Assembly (NCBI RefSeq): GCF_002127215.1
Contig: NZ_NFUT01000002.1
Location: forward strand, 372,001-436,000
Direction of reading: 5' to 3'
Length of the DNA stretch: 64,000 nucleotides
Source: Hydrogenophaga sp. IBVHS2
GTDB lineage: Bacteria > Pseudomonadota > Gammaproteobacteria > Burkholderiales > Burkholderiaceae_C
Positions 1-7,835 of the stretch are shown piece by piece. Position 1 is the first letter of the stretch. Each line of letters opens with the position of its first letter. Position numbers and translations under genes: made by a program. The notes under the pieces were generated by a model, which searched no databases, was not told where the DNA came from, and saw only the letters and a program-made list of their open reading frames with translations.

Positions 1-426
1 GGTGCCTTCTTCGTGGCCCAGGAGGTCGGCAAGCGCATGCTGGCGCGGGCCAAGGGCGCCGCGCCGGGCACCTACGTGGGCGGGCGCATCATCAACATCG
101 CGTCCATGGCCGGCCTCAAGGTGCTGCCGCAGATCGGCGTGTACTGCATGAGCAAGGCGGCCGTGGTGCACATGACCCGCGCCATGGCCACCGAGTGGGG
201 CCGCTTCGGCATCAATGTGAACGCCATCTGCCCGGGCTACATCGACACCGAGATCAACCACCACCACTGGCAGACCGAGCAGGGCCAGAAGCTGATCGCC
301 ATGCTGCCGCGCAAGCGCGTGGGCACGCCGGCCGACCTGGACGCGCTGCTGGTCATGCTGTGCTCGGCCGAAAGCCATTTCATCAACGGCGCGGTGATCG
401 CCGCCGACGACGGGTTTGCGGTCTGA
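1..426 (+). CDS. SDR family oxidoreductase, 5'-truncated by the window edge
   Basis: C-terminal part of a short-chain dehydrogenase/reductase; reading frame 1 is open from base 1, so the true start lies upstream. The visible 141 codons hold the catalytic core of the classical SDR family: the Ser of NIASMAGL, then the YCMSK active-site motif (YxxxK), followed by the substrate-loop region with NVNAICPGYIDTEI and the family's typical C-terminal segment ending in a GAVIAADDGFAV-like strand. The nucleotide-binding TGxxxGxG motif is off the window. Family members are NAD(P)-dependent alcohol/ketone or 3-oxoacyl reductases; the substrate cannot be told. The stop lies 1 nt before the start of the downstream exporter, so the two are probably co-transcribed. 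Confidence 0.93.
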   Translation, partial: GAFFVAQEVGKRMLARAKGAAPGTYVGGRIINIASMAGLKVLPQIGVYCMSKAAVVHMTRAMATEWGRFGINVNAICPGYIDTEINHHHWQTEQGQKLIAMLPRKRVGTPADLDALLVMLCSAESHFINGAVIAADDGFAV

Positions 427-427
427 C

Positions 428-1369
428 ATGACGGCTTCCGTCCTGAACCGTCCTGCCGGCTGGCCGCCGGGCATGCCGCTGGGCATTGCGGCCGGCCTCG
501 GGGCGGGCGCCTTCTGGGGCACCACCTTCGTGGCCCCGCTGATCGCGCCGGGCTTCAGCTCCATCGACCTCACCGTGGGCCGCTACCTGTCGTGCGGGCT
601 GCTGGCCCTGCTGCTGCTGGTGTGGAATGCACTGCGCGGCACGCTGCAGCGGCCGACCTGGTCGCAGGCGGGTGCGGCGGTGTGGCTGAGCGTGCTGGGC
701 TACACCGGCTACTACCTGCTGCTGGTGCTGGCCATTCAGGCCGCCGGTGCAGCCCTGCCGGTGCTCATCATCGGCACCATCCCGGTGGCCATCATGCTGC
801 TGGGCAAGCCGCAGGGGCTGCGCTGGCGGGCGCTGGTGCCCGGCCTGGTGCTCACCCTGGCCGGCATGGCGCTGATGATGGGCGAGACCACCCACGGCGG
901 CACCGAGGGAGCGGGCAGCGTGCTGTGGGGGGTGGTGCTGGCCGCCATGGCCATGGCCTGCTGGACCGCGTTCGGCCTGCTGAATGCGCGTTGGCTGGCG
1001 CGCCACCCGGAGGTCAATTCCACCGTCTGGGCCAACTGGCTGGGCGTGGCGGCCGGCCTGGGGGCGCTGGGGATCTGGGCCGTGGCCGGCACACCGCTGC
1101 CCGAGCTGATGGCCCGCCCGGGTTTCGGCACCTTCGTGCTGGTGTGCGTGGTGACCGGCATCGGTGCGGCCTGGATCGCCTCGGTGCTGTGGAACATGGC
1201 CAGCCGCCGGCTGAGCGCCAGCCTGGCCGGACAGCTCATCGTGAGCGAGACCGTCTTCGGCCTGATCTACGCCTTTGCCTGGAAGGCCGCGTGGCCCGCG
1301 CCGCTGCAGTGGACCGCCTGCCTGCTGTTCGTGCTGGGCATCGTGGCCTCGATCCGGGCCCACCGCTGA
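428..1369 (+). CDS. DMT-superfamily (EamA) membrane transporter
   Basis: A 313-residue integral membrane protein with about ten hydrophobic segments arranged as two EamA repeats, the usual architecture and length of drug/metabolite-transporter family exporters. The ATG at 428 (MTASVLNRPAG) is chosen because it sits 1 nt after the SDR stop; a TTG four codons upstream is the only alternative and overlaps that stop. Substrate is unknown; family members export amino acids, metabolites or drugs from the cytoplasm. It is followed after 18 nt by a thioesterase on the same strand, suggesting one transcript SDR-exporter-thioesterase. Confidence 0.9.
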   Translation: MTASVLNRPAGWPPGMPLGIAAGLGAGAFWGTTFVAPLIAPGFSSIDLTVGRYLSCGLLALLLLVWNALRGTLQRPTWSQAGAAVWLSVLGYTGYYLLLVLAIQAAGAALPVLIIGTIPVAIMLLGKPQGLRWRALVPGLVLTLAGMALMMGETTHGGTEGAGSVLWGVVLAAMAMACWTAFGLLNARWLARHPEVNSTVWANWLGVAAGLGALGIWAVAGTPLPELMARPGFGTFVLVCVVTGIGAAWIASVLWNMASRRLSASLAGQLIVSETVFGLIYAFAWKAAWPAPLQWTACLLFVLGIVASIRAHR

Positions 1370-1387
1370 ACCCGACCCTGCCCCGAC

Positions 1388-1810
1388 ATGAAACTCGAAC
1401 TGCCTGCCCACCGCCGCGAGGTGTTCCGCATGGTCATCCCCATCCGCTGGGGCGACATGGACGCCATGGGCCATGTGAACAACACGGTGTACTTCCGTTA
1501 CCTCGAGACGGTGCGCATCGAGTGGATGCGCAGCATCGGCTGCGAGCCCGACCCGCGCGGCGAGGGGCCGGTGATCGTCAATGCCTTCTGCAATTTCCAC
1601 CGCCAGCTCGAATACCCGGGCGAGGTGCTGGCGGTGATGTCGGTCAGCGACCCCGGGCGCAGCAGTTTCGAGAGCTGGTGCACCCTCTCGCGCACCGACG
1701 ATCCCGACACGGTCTATGCCTCGGGTGGCGCCACCACGGTGTGGGTGGACTTCCCGAACCAGAAATCGGCGCCCCTCCCCGAGCGCATGCGCCGGCACCT
1801 GCAGGACTGA
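1388..1810 (+). CDS. acyl-CoA thioesterase, 4HBT (hot-dog) fold
   Basis: A 140-residue protein with the 4-hydroxybenzoyl-CoA thioesterase signature near the N-terminus (WGDMDAMGHVNNTVYFRYLE), where the Asp and the HVNN segment form the active site of the YbgC/FadM-type subfamily. Length matches single hot-dog-domain thioesterases, which work as dimers or tetramers and hydrolyse acyl-CoA. It is the last gene of the short plus-strand cluster with the SDR and the DMT exporter; the next gene is convergent. The precise acyl substrate is unknown. A second, distinct 4HBT protein (ybgC) occurs at about 31.1 kb. Confidence 0.88.
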   Translation: MKLELPAHRREVFRMVIPIRWGDMDAMGHVNNTVYFRYLETVRIEWMRSIGCEPDPRGEGPVIVNAFCNFHRQLEYPGEVLAVMSVSDPGRSSFESWCTLSRTDDPDTVYASGGATTVWVDFPNQKSAPLPERMRRHLQD

Positions 1811-1828
1811 CCGTCCCGTCAGGCGGCG

Positions 1829-2593
1829 TCAGAGGCTGCGCTGGATCTCCACCGGCTCGCGGGCCATGGTGCGCAGCACATGCACCCGCTGGTTGACCCG
1901 GCGGGCGCCCAGCATCCACACCATGCGGCTGCTCCAGCCCAGTTTGCTGCGCACCTCGTCGGTGGAGCTGTAGAAGCTGTAGGGGTCGTCGTAGCAGCCC
2001 CAGTCGCGCACCGGCAGGCTGCGTTCGTCCCCGGCCACGGTGGGAGACAGTGCGTCGGTCTGGCCGTCCCAGTCGGTGGCGCCGTCCAGATGCAGACCGT
2101 AGCCCAGCGTGCGGCCCTCCAGCGAGAGCTGCGTCCGGCAGGCTTCCACCAGGGGCGGGTCCATCACATGGCTGTCGAAACGCACCCAGCGGTCTTCCAG
2201 CCACACCTCCACCTGGCAGTGCTCCACCGGGTTCTGGCCCAGATCGATGATGCCCTGCAGGAAGTCGGACTTGAGCGACACCAGCCGCAGCCGTGCCGGC
2301 AGGCCGATGGCCCGCAGCAGCGCCACCAGCAGCGTCGACTTGGTGTGGCAGTCGCCCCGGTTGAGGCGCAGCACGGTGAGCGCCGGCACGCCGGTGCCGT
2401 CGCCCACGCAGCCGAACGGCATCTGGCGCACATGGCGGAACAGGGCCAGGGCCTTGTCGTGCGGGCGGTAGCTGAGCTGCGTCAGCCGGACCGCCAGCAG
2501 GCGCAGGCGCGGATGCTTCCACTCCAGCTGGGGCGTGTTGCCCAGCCACTGGCGCGGGTCGTCGTCAAGGGCTCTGGCCTGGGCAGTGGTCAA
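1829..2593 (-). CDS. transglutaminase-like (papain-fold) domain protein
   Basis: A 254-residue protein with a transglutaminase-like core. The catalytic Cys is in LNRGDCHTKSTLL, the His in VEHCQVEVWL and the Asp in VRFDSHV, which gives the Cys-His-Asp triad in correct order. These bacterial proteins are usually cysteine peptidases or structural homologues; the substrate here is unknown. No signal peptide is visible, so it is probably cytoplasmic. The start is a TTG at 2593, supported by a GGAG about 9 nt upstream; no ATG start fits. It is downstream of the AhpD-like gene on the same strand, 21 nt away, and converges with the thioesterase gene. Confidence 0.82.
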   Translation of the reverse strand: MTTAQARALDDDPRQWLGNTPQLEWKHPRLRLLAVRLTQLSYRPHDKALALFRHVRQMPFGCVGDGTGVPALTVLRLNRGDCHTKSTLLVALLRAIGLPARLRLVSLKSDFLQGIIDLGQNPVEHCQVEVWLEDRWVRFDSHVMDPPLVEACRTQLSLEGRTLGYGLHLDGATDWDGQTDALSPTVAGDERSLPVRDWGCYDDPYSFYSSTDEVRSKLGWSSRMVWMLGARRVNQRVHVLRTMAREPVEIQRSL

Positions 2594-2614
2594 GTCGGTG
2601 GCTCCGGTGGCGGG

Positions 2615-3199
2615 TCAGCGTGGCTTGGGTTGGCGGCCCATCAGGTAGAACTCGGGGTTGGGCATCATGCCGCTGAAGCTGGCCATGCGGTTGGACAGGC
2701 CGAAAAAAGCCGTGATGGCGGCAATGTCCCAGGCGTCCTCGTCGGTGAAGCCGTGGGCGTGCAGGGCATCGATGTCGGCGTCCTCGATGGCGTGCGACTG
2801 CTGGCAGACCTTCATGGCGAAGTCGAGCATGGCGCGCTGGCGCGGGCTGATGTCGGCCTTGCGGTGGTTGACGGCCACCTGATCGGCCACCAGCGGCTTC
2901 TTCTCGTAGATGCGCAGGATGGCGCCGTGGGCCACCACGCAATAGAGGCACTGGTTGGCGGCGCTGGTGGCGGTGACGATCATCTCGCGCTCCCCCTTGG
3001 TCAGACCGCTGGTGCGGCCCACCGTCTCGGGGGTCATGAGGGCGTCGTGGTAGGCGAAGAAGGCCCGCCACTCGGCCGGTCGGCGTGCCAGGGCCAGGAA
3101 CACGTTGGGCACGAAGCCGGCTTTTTCCTGCACCTCCAGCACCCGGGCCTTGATGTCGTCGGGCAGGTCGTTGATGTCGGGGGCGGGGTAGCGGCTCAT
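2615..3199 (-). CDS. AhpD-like peroxidase-related protein
   Basis: A 194-residue member of the carboxymuconolactone decarboxylase/AhpD fold, of the 'peroxidase-related enzyme' subtype. The redox-active CxxC with its following His is visible as NQCLYCVVAHG near residue 85, in the expected helix. The ATG at 3199 has a good ribosome site (AGGAG) about 6 nt upstream; the open frame continues far upstream but shows no family homology. Family members reduce peroxides or act as CoA-linked thiol reductases. It is divergent from a second CMD-fold gene (3326) and upstream of the transglutaminase-like gene. Confidence 0.88.
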   Translation of the reverse strand: MSRYPAPDINDLPDDIKARVLEVQEKAGFVPNVFLALARRPAEWRAFFAYHDALMTPETVGRTSGLTKGEREMIVTATSAANQCLYCVVAHGAILRIYEKKPLVADQVAVNHRKADISPRQRAMLDFAMKVCQQSHAIEDADIDALHAHGFTDEDAWDIAAITAFFGLSNRMASFSGMMPNPEFYLMGRQPKPR

Positions 3200-3325
3200 G
3201 GGGTCTCCTGGGGCAGGTCGCGGGTTGTCGGACAGGTGTCGCGATTCTGCCTTCGGCGGTTGGCCGGGTGGGTCGCCTGCGTTATCGTTGCCGCCGATCC
3301 CGACACCCACCCCTTTCAGCCCGCC

Positions 3326-3727
3326 ATGTCCATTCCCCAACCCCCCGCCGGCTCCGATCCCGAATTCGAACGCGGCCTGGCCATGCGCCGCCAGGTCATG
3401 GGCGACGCTTTCGTCGAGGCGGCTTTTGCCGGCATGACCCCGTTCACCGAACCCATCCAGCAGCACATCACCCGCAAGGCCTGGGGCGATGTGTGGCAGC
3501 GCGGCGGGCTCGACCTGAAGACCCGCAGCCTGGTCACCGTGGCCATGCTCACCGCCCTGGGCCGGCAGAACGAGCTCAAGGGCCATGTGCGCGGCGCCCT
3601 CAACAACGGCGCCACGCCCGAGGAGCTGCAGGAGGTGCTGCTGCAGGCCGCCGTGTACTGCGGCGTGCCCACCGCGGTCGAAGCCTTCCGCACCGCTGCC
3701 GGTGTGGTCGAAGACCCGTCCCGTTGA
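3326..3727 (+). CDS. carboxymuconolactone decarboxylase family protein (PcaC-like)
   Basis: A 133-residue protein matching the length and sequence pattern of 4-carboxymuconolactone decarboxylase: GRQNELKGHVRGALNNG followed by EELQEVLLQAAVYCGVP. In the beta-ketoadipate pathway PcaC converts 4-carboxymuconolactone to beta-ketoadipate enol-lactone. No other pca genes are nearby, although the CoA transferase scoAB lies about 4 kb away. The role could therefore be a PcaC paralogue in another ring-cleavage or gamma-carboxymuconolactone route. It lies 19 nt upstream of the Bug protein gene and is probably co-transcribed with it. Confidence 0.85.
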   Translation: MSIPQPPAGSDPEFERGLAMRRQVMGDAFVEAAFAGMTPFTEPIQQHITRKAWGDVWQRGGLDLKTRSLVTVAMLTALGRQNELKGHVRGALNNGATPEELQEVLLQAAVYCGVPTAVEAFRTAAGVVEDPSR

Positions 3728-3746
3728 ACCTTTCAGGAGATTTCCG

Positions 3747-4724
3747 ATGCGCTTGCACCCGACCCGCCGCCGCCTGCTGGCCACCGCCGCCAGCCTGACC
3801 CTGGCCCTGCTGTCCGTTACCCCGCTGCACGCCCAGACGCCACTGCGGGTGCTGGTGGGCTTTCCCCCCGGGGGCGGGACGGATGCCATCGCCCGCATCC
3901 TGGCGGAGCGCCTGAAGGACGAGCTGGGCCAGCCCGTGGTGGTGGAGAACAAGCCCGGTGCCGGCGGCCAGCTGGCGGCCCAGGCGCTGAAGGCCGCCGC
4001 GCCCGACGGCAACACCGTCTTCCTGAGCCATGACCACAGCGTCACCATCCTGCCGCTGACCATGAAGAACCCCGGGTTCGACCCCGCGCGGGACTTCGTG
4101 CCGGTGGCCGGATTCGCCACCTTCGTCAATGCGGTGGCCTTGTCGGGCGGCACGCCGGCCGCCGATCTCAAGGGCTGGATTGCCTCGGTCAAGGCCGGTG
4201 GTGGCAAGAGCACCGTGGGCATTCCGGCACCGGCTTCCACGCCGCAGTTCGCGGTGCAGGTGCTGGGCCAGCAGAACGGCCTGGACCTGGTGGCGGCGCC
4301 CTACCGGGGCAGCGCACCCATGATGGCCGACATGCTGGGCAACACCATCCCGGCCGGCGTGGGCTCGGTCCCCGACTTCATCGAGAACCACAAGGCCGGC
4401 AAGCTGCGCATCGTGGCGGTCATGGGCACCCAGCGCCAGGCCCAGCTGCCCGATGTGCCCACCTTCACCGAACTCGGCATCAAGGGCTTCGAGGATGTGC
4501 CGTACTACGGCCTGTTCGCGCCGGCCGGCACGCCGCGCGCCGCACTCGACCGCCTGAGCACCGCCCTGCAGAAGACCCTGGCCCAGCCGGATGTTCGTGA
4601 CCGCCTCACCGCCATGGGCCTGAGCGTGGCGCACAGCAGCGGCGAGCAGCTGGCCGGCCGCGAGGCCGCCTACCGCCAGGCCTGGGCCCGCATCATCCGG
4701 GACAGCGGCTACCAGCCCCAGTGA
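3747..4724 (+). CDS. Bug-family periplasmic solute-binding protein (TTT system)
   Basis: A 325-residue extracytoplasmic binding protein of the Bug/TctC family, strongly expanded in Burkholderiales. Residues 1-28 form an Arg-rich signal peptide (MRLHPTRRRLLATAAS...LHAQ). The mature N-terminus carries the family motif LRVLVGFPPGGGTDAIAR, followed by ENKPGAGG. The ATG has GGAG 6 nt upstream. No TctA/TctB membrane partner is in the window, so it is an orphan binding protein. It is followed after 13 nt by a hybrid sensor kinase, a context in which Bug proteins can act as ligand receptors for signalling. The ligand is probably a carboxylate, not determinable here. Confidence 0.92.
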   Translation: MRLHPTRRRLLATAASLTLALLSVTPLHAQTPLRVLVGFPPGGGTDAIARILAERLKDELGQPVVVENKPGAGGQLAAQALKAAAPDGNTVFLSHDHSVTILPLTMKNPGFDPARDFVPVAGFATFVNAVALSGGTPAADLKGWIASVKAGGGKSTVGIPAPASTPQFAVQVLGQQNGLDLVAAPYRGSAPMMADMLGNTIPAGVGSVPDFIENHKAGKLRIVAVMGTQRQAQLPDVPTFTELGIKGFEDVPYYGLFAPAGTPRAALDRLSTALQKTLAQPDVRDRLTAMGLSVAHSSGEQLAGREAAYRQAWARIIRDSGYQPQ

Positions 4725-4737
4725 CGCGCACCGACGC

Positions 4738-6480
4738 ATGAGCATCGACGCCCGGGTGCGGGCTGAGCAGATCCGTGCCCAGTACGCCAGCATGCCGGCG
4801 TCCTTCCTGGGCAGCGTCTTCTCGTCCACCACCTACCTGCTGGCGGCCCACAGCGTCATTCCGACCTGGCAGTGGGTGCTGTGGGCCGGATTGATGCTGG
4901 CGCAGGCCATCGGCCGCGGACTGTTGTGGCGGGCGTACCGGCGTGCGGCACCGGGCGTGGAGGACACCGACCGCTGGGCACGGTGGGCCATCGCCGGCTC
5001 GGCCGCATCGGGCTGCATCTGGGGCCTGGGCACCTGGCTGGTCTTCCCGGCCGGACACATCGAGTACCAGCTGTTCTTCATGTTCCTGATCGCCAGCATG
5101 GGGTCGCTCTCGGCCATTGCCTCGGCGTCCTACCTGCCGGCGTTCTACGCCTACACCTTTCCCACCATCCTGCCGATCGCGGTGGCCCTGGTGTTCCAGG
5201 AGGCACTGATGCTGCGCATCCTGGGCCTGATCAGCCTGGGTTACCTGCCCGTCATCAGCACCTTCGCCCACAACCTGGGGCGCTCGGTCATCGAGTCGTT
5301 CCGGCTGCGCTTCGAGAACCTCGATCTGCTGCGGGAGGTCACCCTGCGCAAGGAACAGGTGGAGGAGGCCAGCCGCGAGAAGTCGATGTTCCTGGCCGCC
5401 GCCAGCCACGACCTGCGACAGCCCCTGCACGCCCTGGCCCTGCAGACCCACCTGCTGCAGTCGGCGGTGCTGCCGCCGCCGCAGCAGCGGGTGGTGGCCG
5501 ACATGCGCGGCTCCATCCAGGCCATGACCGGCCTGTTCGATGCCTTGCTGGACATGTCGCGGCTGGATGCGGGCGTGATCCCGGTGCGGCCTGCACCGCT
5601 GTTGCTGGCCGATGTCTTCGCCCGGCTGGACACCGAGTTCGGGCCGGCAGCCCGCCAGCGCGGGCTGCGCCTGCGCTGGCGGGGAGGCGGATTGACCGTG
5701 CGCACCGACGGCCACCTGCTGGCCTCGTTGCTGGGCAACCTGGTCTCCAATGCCATCCGCTACACCGAACGCGGCGGCGTGCTGGTGGCAGCCCGCCGGC
5801 GCAACGGGCAGATCCGCATCGAGGTGTGGGACAGCGGCGTGGGCATTTCGGGCGATCAGCAGCGCGCGGTCTTCAAGCCGTTCTTTCAGGTCGGCAATGT
5901 GGAGCGGGATCGGTCCAAGGGGCTGGGGCTCGGGCTGGCCATCGTCGAACGACTGGCCCGCCTGCTGGCCGCCCCGCTGGAGCTCAGCTCACGTCCGGGC
6001 CAGGGCACGCGTTTCTCGATCACCCTGCCTGCGGCCGGCGATGCGGTGCCGAGCCCGGCCCGGGCCACCGTGCCGACGCCACCGGGCCAGGGACAGCTGG
6101 CCGGTGCCGTGGTGCTGCTGGTGGACAACGAGGTCGAGATCCGCGCCGCCATGGATGCCCTGCTGGCCTCGTGGCAATGCGAGGTCATCACCGCGTCCGG
6201 CATGGACGATGCCATGGTGCGCGCGGCGGCCATGACGCGGGCCCCCGATCTGCTGGTGTGCGATTACCGGCTGGGTGCTGCTGCCAACGGGCTGGAGGTG
6301 ATCGAGCGCATCCGCGACGAGTTCAATCAGCCGGTGCCGGCCCTGGTGATCACCGGCGATACCGGCGCCGACGTCCTGCACGCGGTGCAGGCCGCCCAGT
6401 GCGCCATCCTGCACAAACCGGTCGACCCTGAAACGCTGCATCGCACCCTGAGCAGCCTGCGCCCGGCGACCGGCCCCTGA
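4738..6480 (+). CDS. hybrid sensor histidine kinase with C-terminal receiver
   Basis: A 580-residue membrane protein. Residues about 20-185 contain roughly six hydrophobic segments as the input module, followed by a linker helix. The HisKA box FLAAASHDLRQPLHAL carries the phospho-acceptor His at about residue 224. The HATPase_c domain shows the N box (LLGNLVSNAIRYTERGG) and the G boxes (WDSGVGI, GLGLGLAIVERL). A receiver domain starts near residue 455 (VVLLVDNE) with the acceptor Asp in LLVCDYRLG, about residue 509. It follows the Bug gene by 13 nt and abuts, with no gap, the convergent LuxR response regulator, its likely partner. The signal is unknown, possibly Bug-bound carboxylate. Confidence 0.93.
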   Translation: MSIDARVRAEQIRAQYASMPASFLGSVFSSTTYLLAAHSVIPTWQWVLWAGLMLAQAIGRGLLWRAYRRAAPGVEDTDRWARWAIAGSAASGCIWGLGTWLVFPAGHIEYQLFFMFLIASMGSLSAIASASYLPAFYAYTFPTILPIAVALVFQEALMLRILGLISLGYLPVISTFAHNLGRSVIESFRLRFENLDLLREVTLRKEQVEEASREKSMFLAAASHDLRQPLHALALQTHLLQSAVLPPPQQRVVADMRGSIQAMTGLFDALLDMSRLDAGVIPVRPAPLLLADVFARLDTEFGPAARQRGLRLRWRGGGLTVRTDGHLLASLLGNLVSNAIRYTERGGVLVAARRRNGQIRIEVWDSGVGISGDQQRAVFKPFFQVGNVERDRSKGLGLGLAIVERLARLLAAPLELSSRPGQGTRFSITLPAAGDAVPSPARATVPTPPGQGQLAGAVVLLVDNEVEIRAAMDALLASWQCEVITASGMDDAMVRAAAMTRAPDLLVCDYRLGAAANGLEVIERIRDEFNQPVPALVITGDTGADVLHAVQAAQCAILHKPVDPETLHRTLSSLRPATGP

Positions 6481-7122
6481 TCAGTCCGGTGCCGGCAGGT
6501 CCTGGCGCACCAGGTGCAACCGGCGGGCCGCCAGTGCCGCCTGCGTGCGGTTGACCACCTGCAGCCGTTCGAAGATGGCGGTCACGTGCGCCTTGACCGT
6601 CTTCTCCGAAATGTCGAGCTGCTGCGCGATGACCTTGTTCGACAGCCCCTGGCACACCGCCTCCAGCACCTCCAGCTGCCGGGCACTCAGACCGTGCTGG
6701 GCCGATGGGGCGTCCGGTGCCGCCACCCGGCCGTGCTGGCGCGTGATCAGCACCCGTTCTCCGCGCGAGAGGGCCTGCAGCCCGCCGATCAGCTCCTGGG
6801 GCTGCGCCGCCTTGGACATGAATGCCTGCGCACCAGCCGCCCAGGCCGCCTCCTGATCGGGCGGGTGGTCGTTGGCCGAAATGACCGCCACCGCGCTGCC
6901 CGGCAAGGCGCTCACCAGACAGCGGATGGCGCCGGCACCGCTGGTGTCCGGCAGCCCGGGGTCCAGCAGCACCAGGGAGGGCGGCGGATCGGACCCGGCA
7001 TGGACCATGGCTTCCGCCAGACTGCGGGCGGGCAGGATCTGGTGGTCCGGCAGGGCCTGTACAGCCATCTGCACCAGGCCGTCCAGCATCAGCGGATGGT
7101 CGTCGACAACAAGCAGCTTCAT
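6481..7122 (-). CDS. LuxR/NarL-family two-component response regulator
   Basis: A 213-residue response regulator. The N-terminal receiver begins MKLLVVDDHPLMLDG (acidic pair D7/D8) with phospho-acceptor Asp54 in LVLLDPGLPDTSG and the conserved Lys in FMSKAAQ. The C-terminal LuxR helix-turn-helix spans about residues 145-205 (LSARQLEVLEAVCQGLSNK...SEKTVKAH). The gene ends exactly where the convergent hybrid kinase ends, which makes it the obvious partner. Its targets are unknown; candidates are the neighbouring Bug gene and the regulator upstream. Confidence 0.92.
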   Translation of the reverse strand: MKLLVVDDHPLMLDGLVQMAVQALPDHQILPARSLAEAMVHAGSDPPPSLVLLDPGLPDTSGAGAIRCLVSALPGSAVAVISANDHPPDQEAAWAAGAQAFMSKAAQPQELIGGLQALSRGERVLITRQHGRVAAPDAPSAQHGLSARQLEVLEAVCQGLSNKVIAQQLDISEKTVKAHVTAIFERLQVVNRTQAALAARRLHLVRQDLPAPD

Positions 7123-7154
7123 GGACCGCCGCAGTATAGGTAGCCCGGTGCCGG

Positions 7155-7175
7155 CCCCGCAAACCGGGGTTTTTT
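7155..7175 (+). terminator. plus-strand intrinsic terminator antisense to the response regulator region
   Basis: CCCCG, a 5-nt loop, CGGGG, then six T on the plus strand. Both flanking genes are on the minus strand, and on that strand the hairpin has no U-tail. It would therefore stop transcripts reading through from the plus-strand kinase gene across the response regulator before they enter the PAS-LuxR gene. The stem is short (5 bp) but GC-only. Confidence 0.45.
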
Positions 7176-7176
7176 G

Positions 7177-7731
7177 TCAGCCCCCCAGCAGCCGGTGCAC
7201 CAGATCGGGCGTGCTGTGGGCGCGGTACTTGCGCATCAGGCGGGCCCGGTGCACCTCCACCGTGCGGTGGCTGATGGCCAGCAGCTTGCCGATCTGCTTG
7301 CTCGTGAGGCCGTCCATGAGCAGGGCGGCCACCTCGCGTTCGCGGGCGGTCAGCTCGGCCTTGACCGGGCGGCGCTCGGACAGGTCCTCGAAGCTCCAGA
7401 TGCCGGCGGCATGCGGCGCGCTGCGGTCCACCGCACGGCCGGTCACGTGGCACCAGAAGGTCTCGCCGGCCTGGGGCCCGCCCACCCGCTTCATGATGCG
7501 GTCGTCGCCATAGGTGCCGCTGCGGCCCAGCAGGGGCGCCATGCGGGCGCCCAGCCGCTCGTACTCGTCGGCGCTGGGGTAGAGGATCTGGAAGCTCTGG
7601 CCCACCAGCTGGTCGCGGCTGGCGCCGAACATGTCGCACAGCGCCTGGTTGCAGTCGACCATGGTGCGTTCGCGCGAGAGAGCCAGCCCCACCGGGGCGA
7701 GGTCGAAGGCCAGGCGGTAATCGACGGTCAT
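7177..7731 (-). CDS. PAS-domain LuxR-type transcriptional regulator
   Basis: A 184-residue one-component regulator: an N-terminal PAS domain (about residues 8-110, beginning [19 protein letters not shown]) and a C-terminal LuxR helix-turn-helix (about 120-180, [39 protein letters not shown]). There is no receiver aspartate, so it is presumably controlled by a ligand or redox cue at the PAS domain. It is divergent from scoAB with a perfect inverted repeat between them. This suggests it regulates the CoA transferase genes and possibly itself. Confidence 0.88.
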   Translation of the reverse strand: MTVDYRLAFDLAPVGLALSRERTMVDCNQALCDMFGASRDQLVGQSFQILYPSADEYERLGARMAPLLGRSGTYGDDRIMKRVGGPQAGETFWCHVTGRAVDRSAPHAAGIWSFEDLSERRPVKAELTAREREVAALLMDGLTSKQIGKLLAISHRTVEVHRARLMRKYRAHSTPDLVHRLLGG

Positions 7732-7767
7732 CGGGACGCAGGAAGGGGAGGGGTTGTTCTTTACGAA

Positions 7768-7793
7768 ATACTACGTAGCGCTTTACGTAGTAT
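7768..7793. promoter_or_regulatory. perfect 10-bp inverted repeat, probable operator for scoAB / PAS-LuxR regulator
   Basis: The arms are ATACTACGTA (7768-7777) and TACGTAGTAT (7784-7793), separated by 6 nt. Each arm itself contains TACGTA. The right arm overlaps a possible -10 (TAGTAT, 7788-7793) facing scoA. It lies in the 104-bp divergent interval between the PAS-LuxR gene and scoA. Its size (26 bp) and symmetry fit a dimeric helix-turn-helix protein; the PAS-LuxR regulator is the natural candidate by inference. Confidence 0.7.
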
Positions 7794-7835
7794 CGTGCGG
7801 GATTGCCCCTTCCACCGTTTCACAGGAGCCAGTCC

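Noticed and set aside
1880..3727. Plus-strand frame of 615 codons that includes the PcaC-like gene
   Set aside because: Only the last 133 residues show homology; the rest is antisense to the transglutaminase-like and AhpD-like genes.
7803..7835. Upstream start for scoA at 7,803
   Set aside because: The family begins at MNKIFPS; the TTG at 7,836 has AGGAG at the right distance, and the extra residues have no homology.
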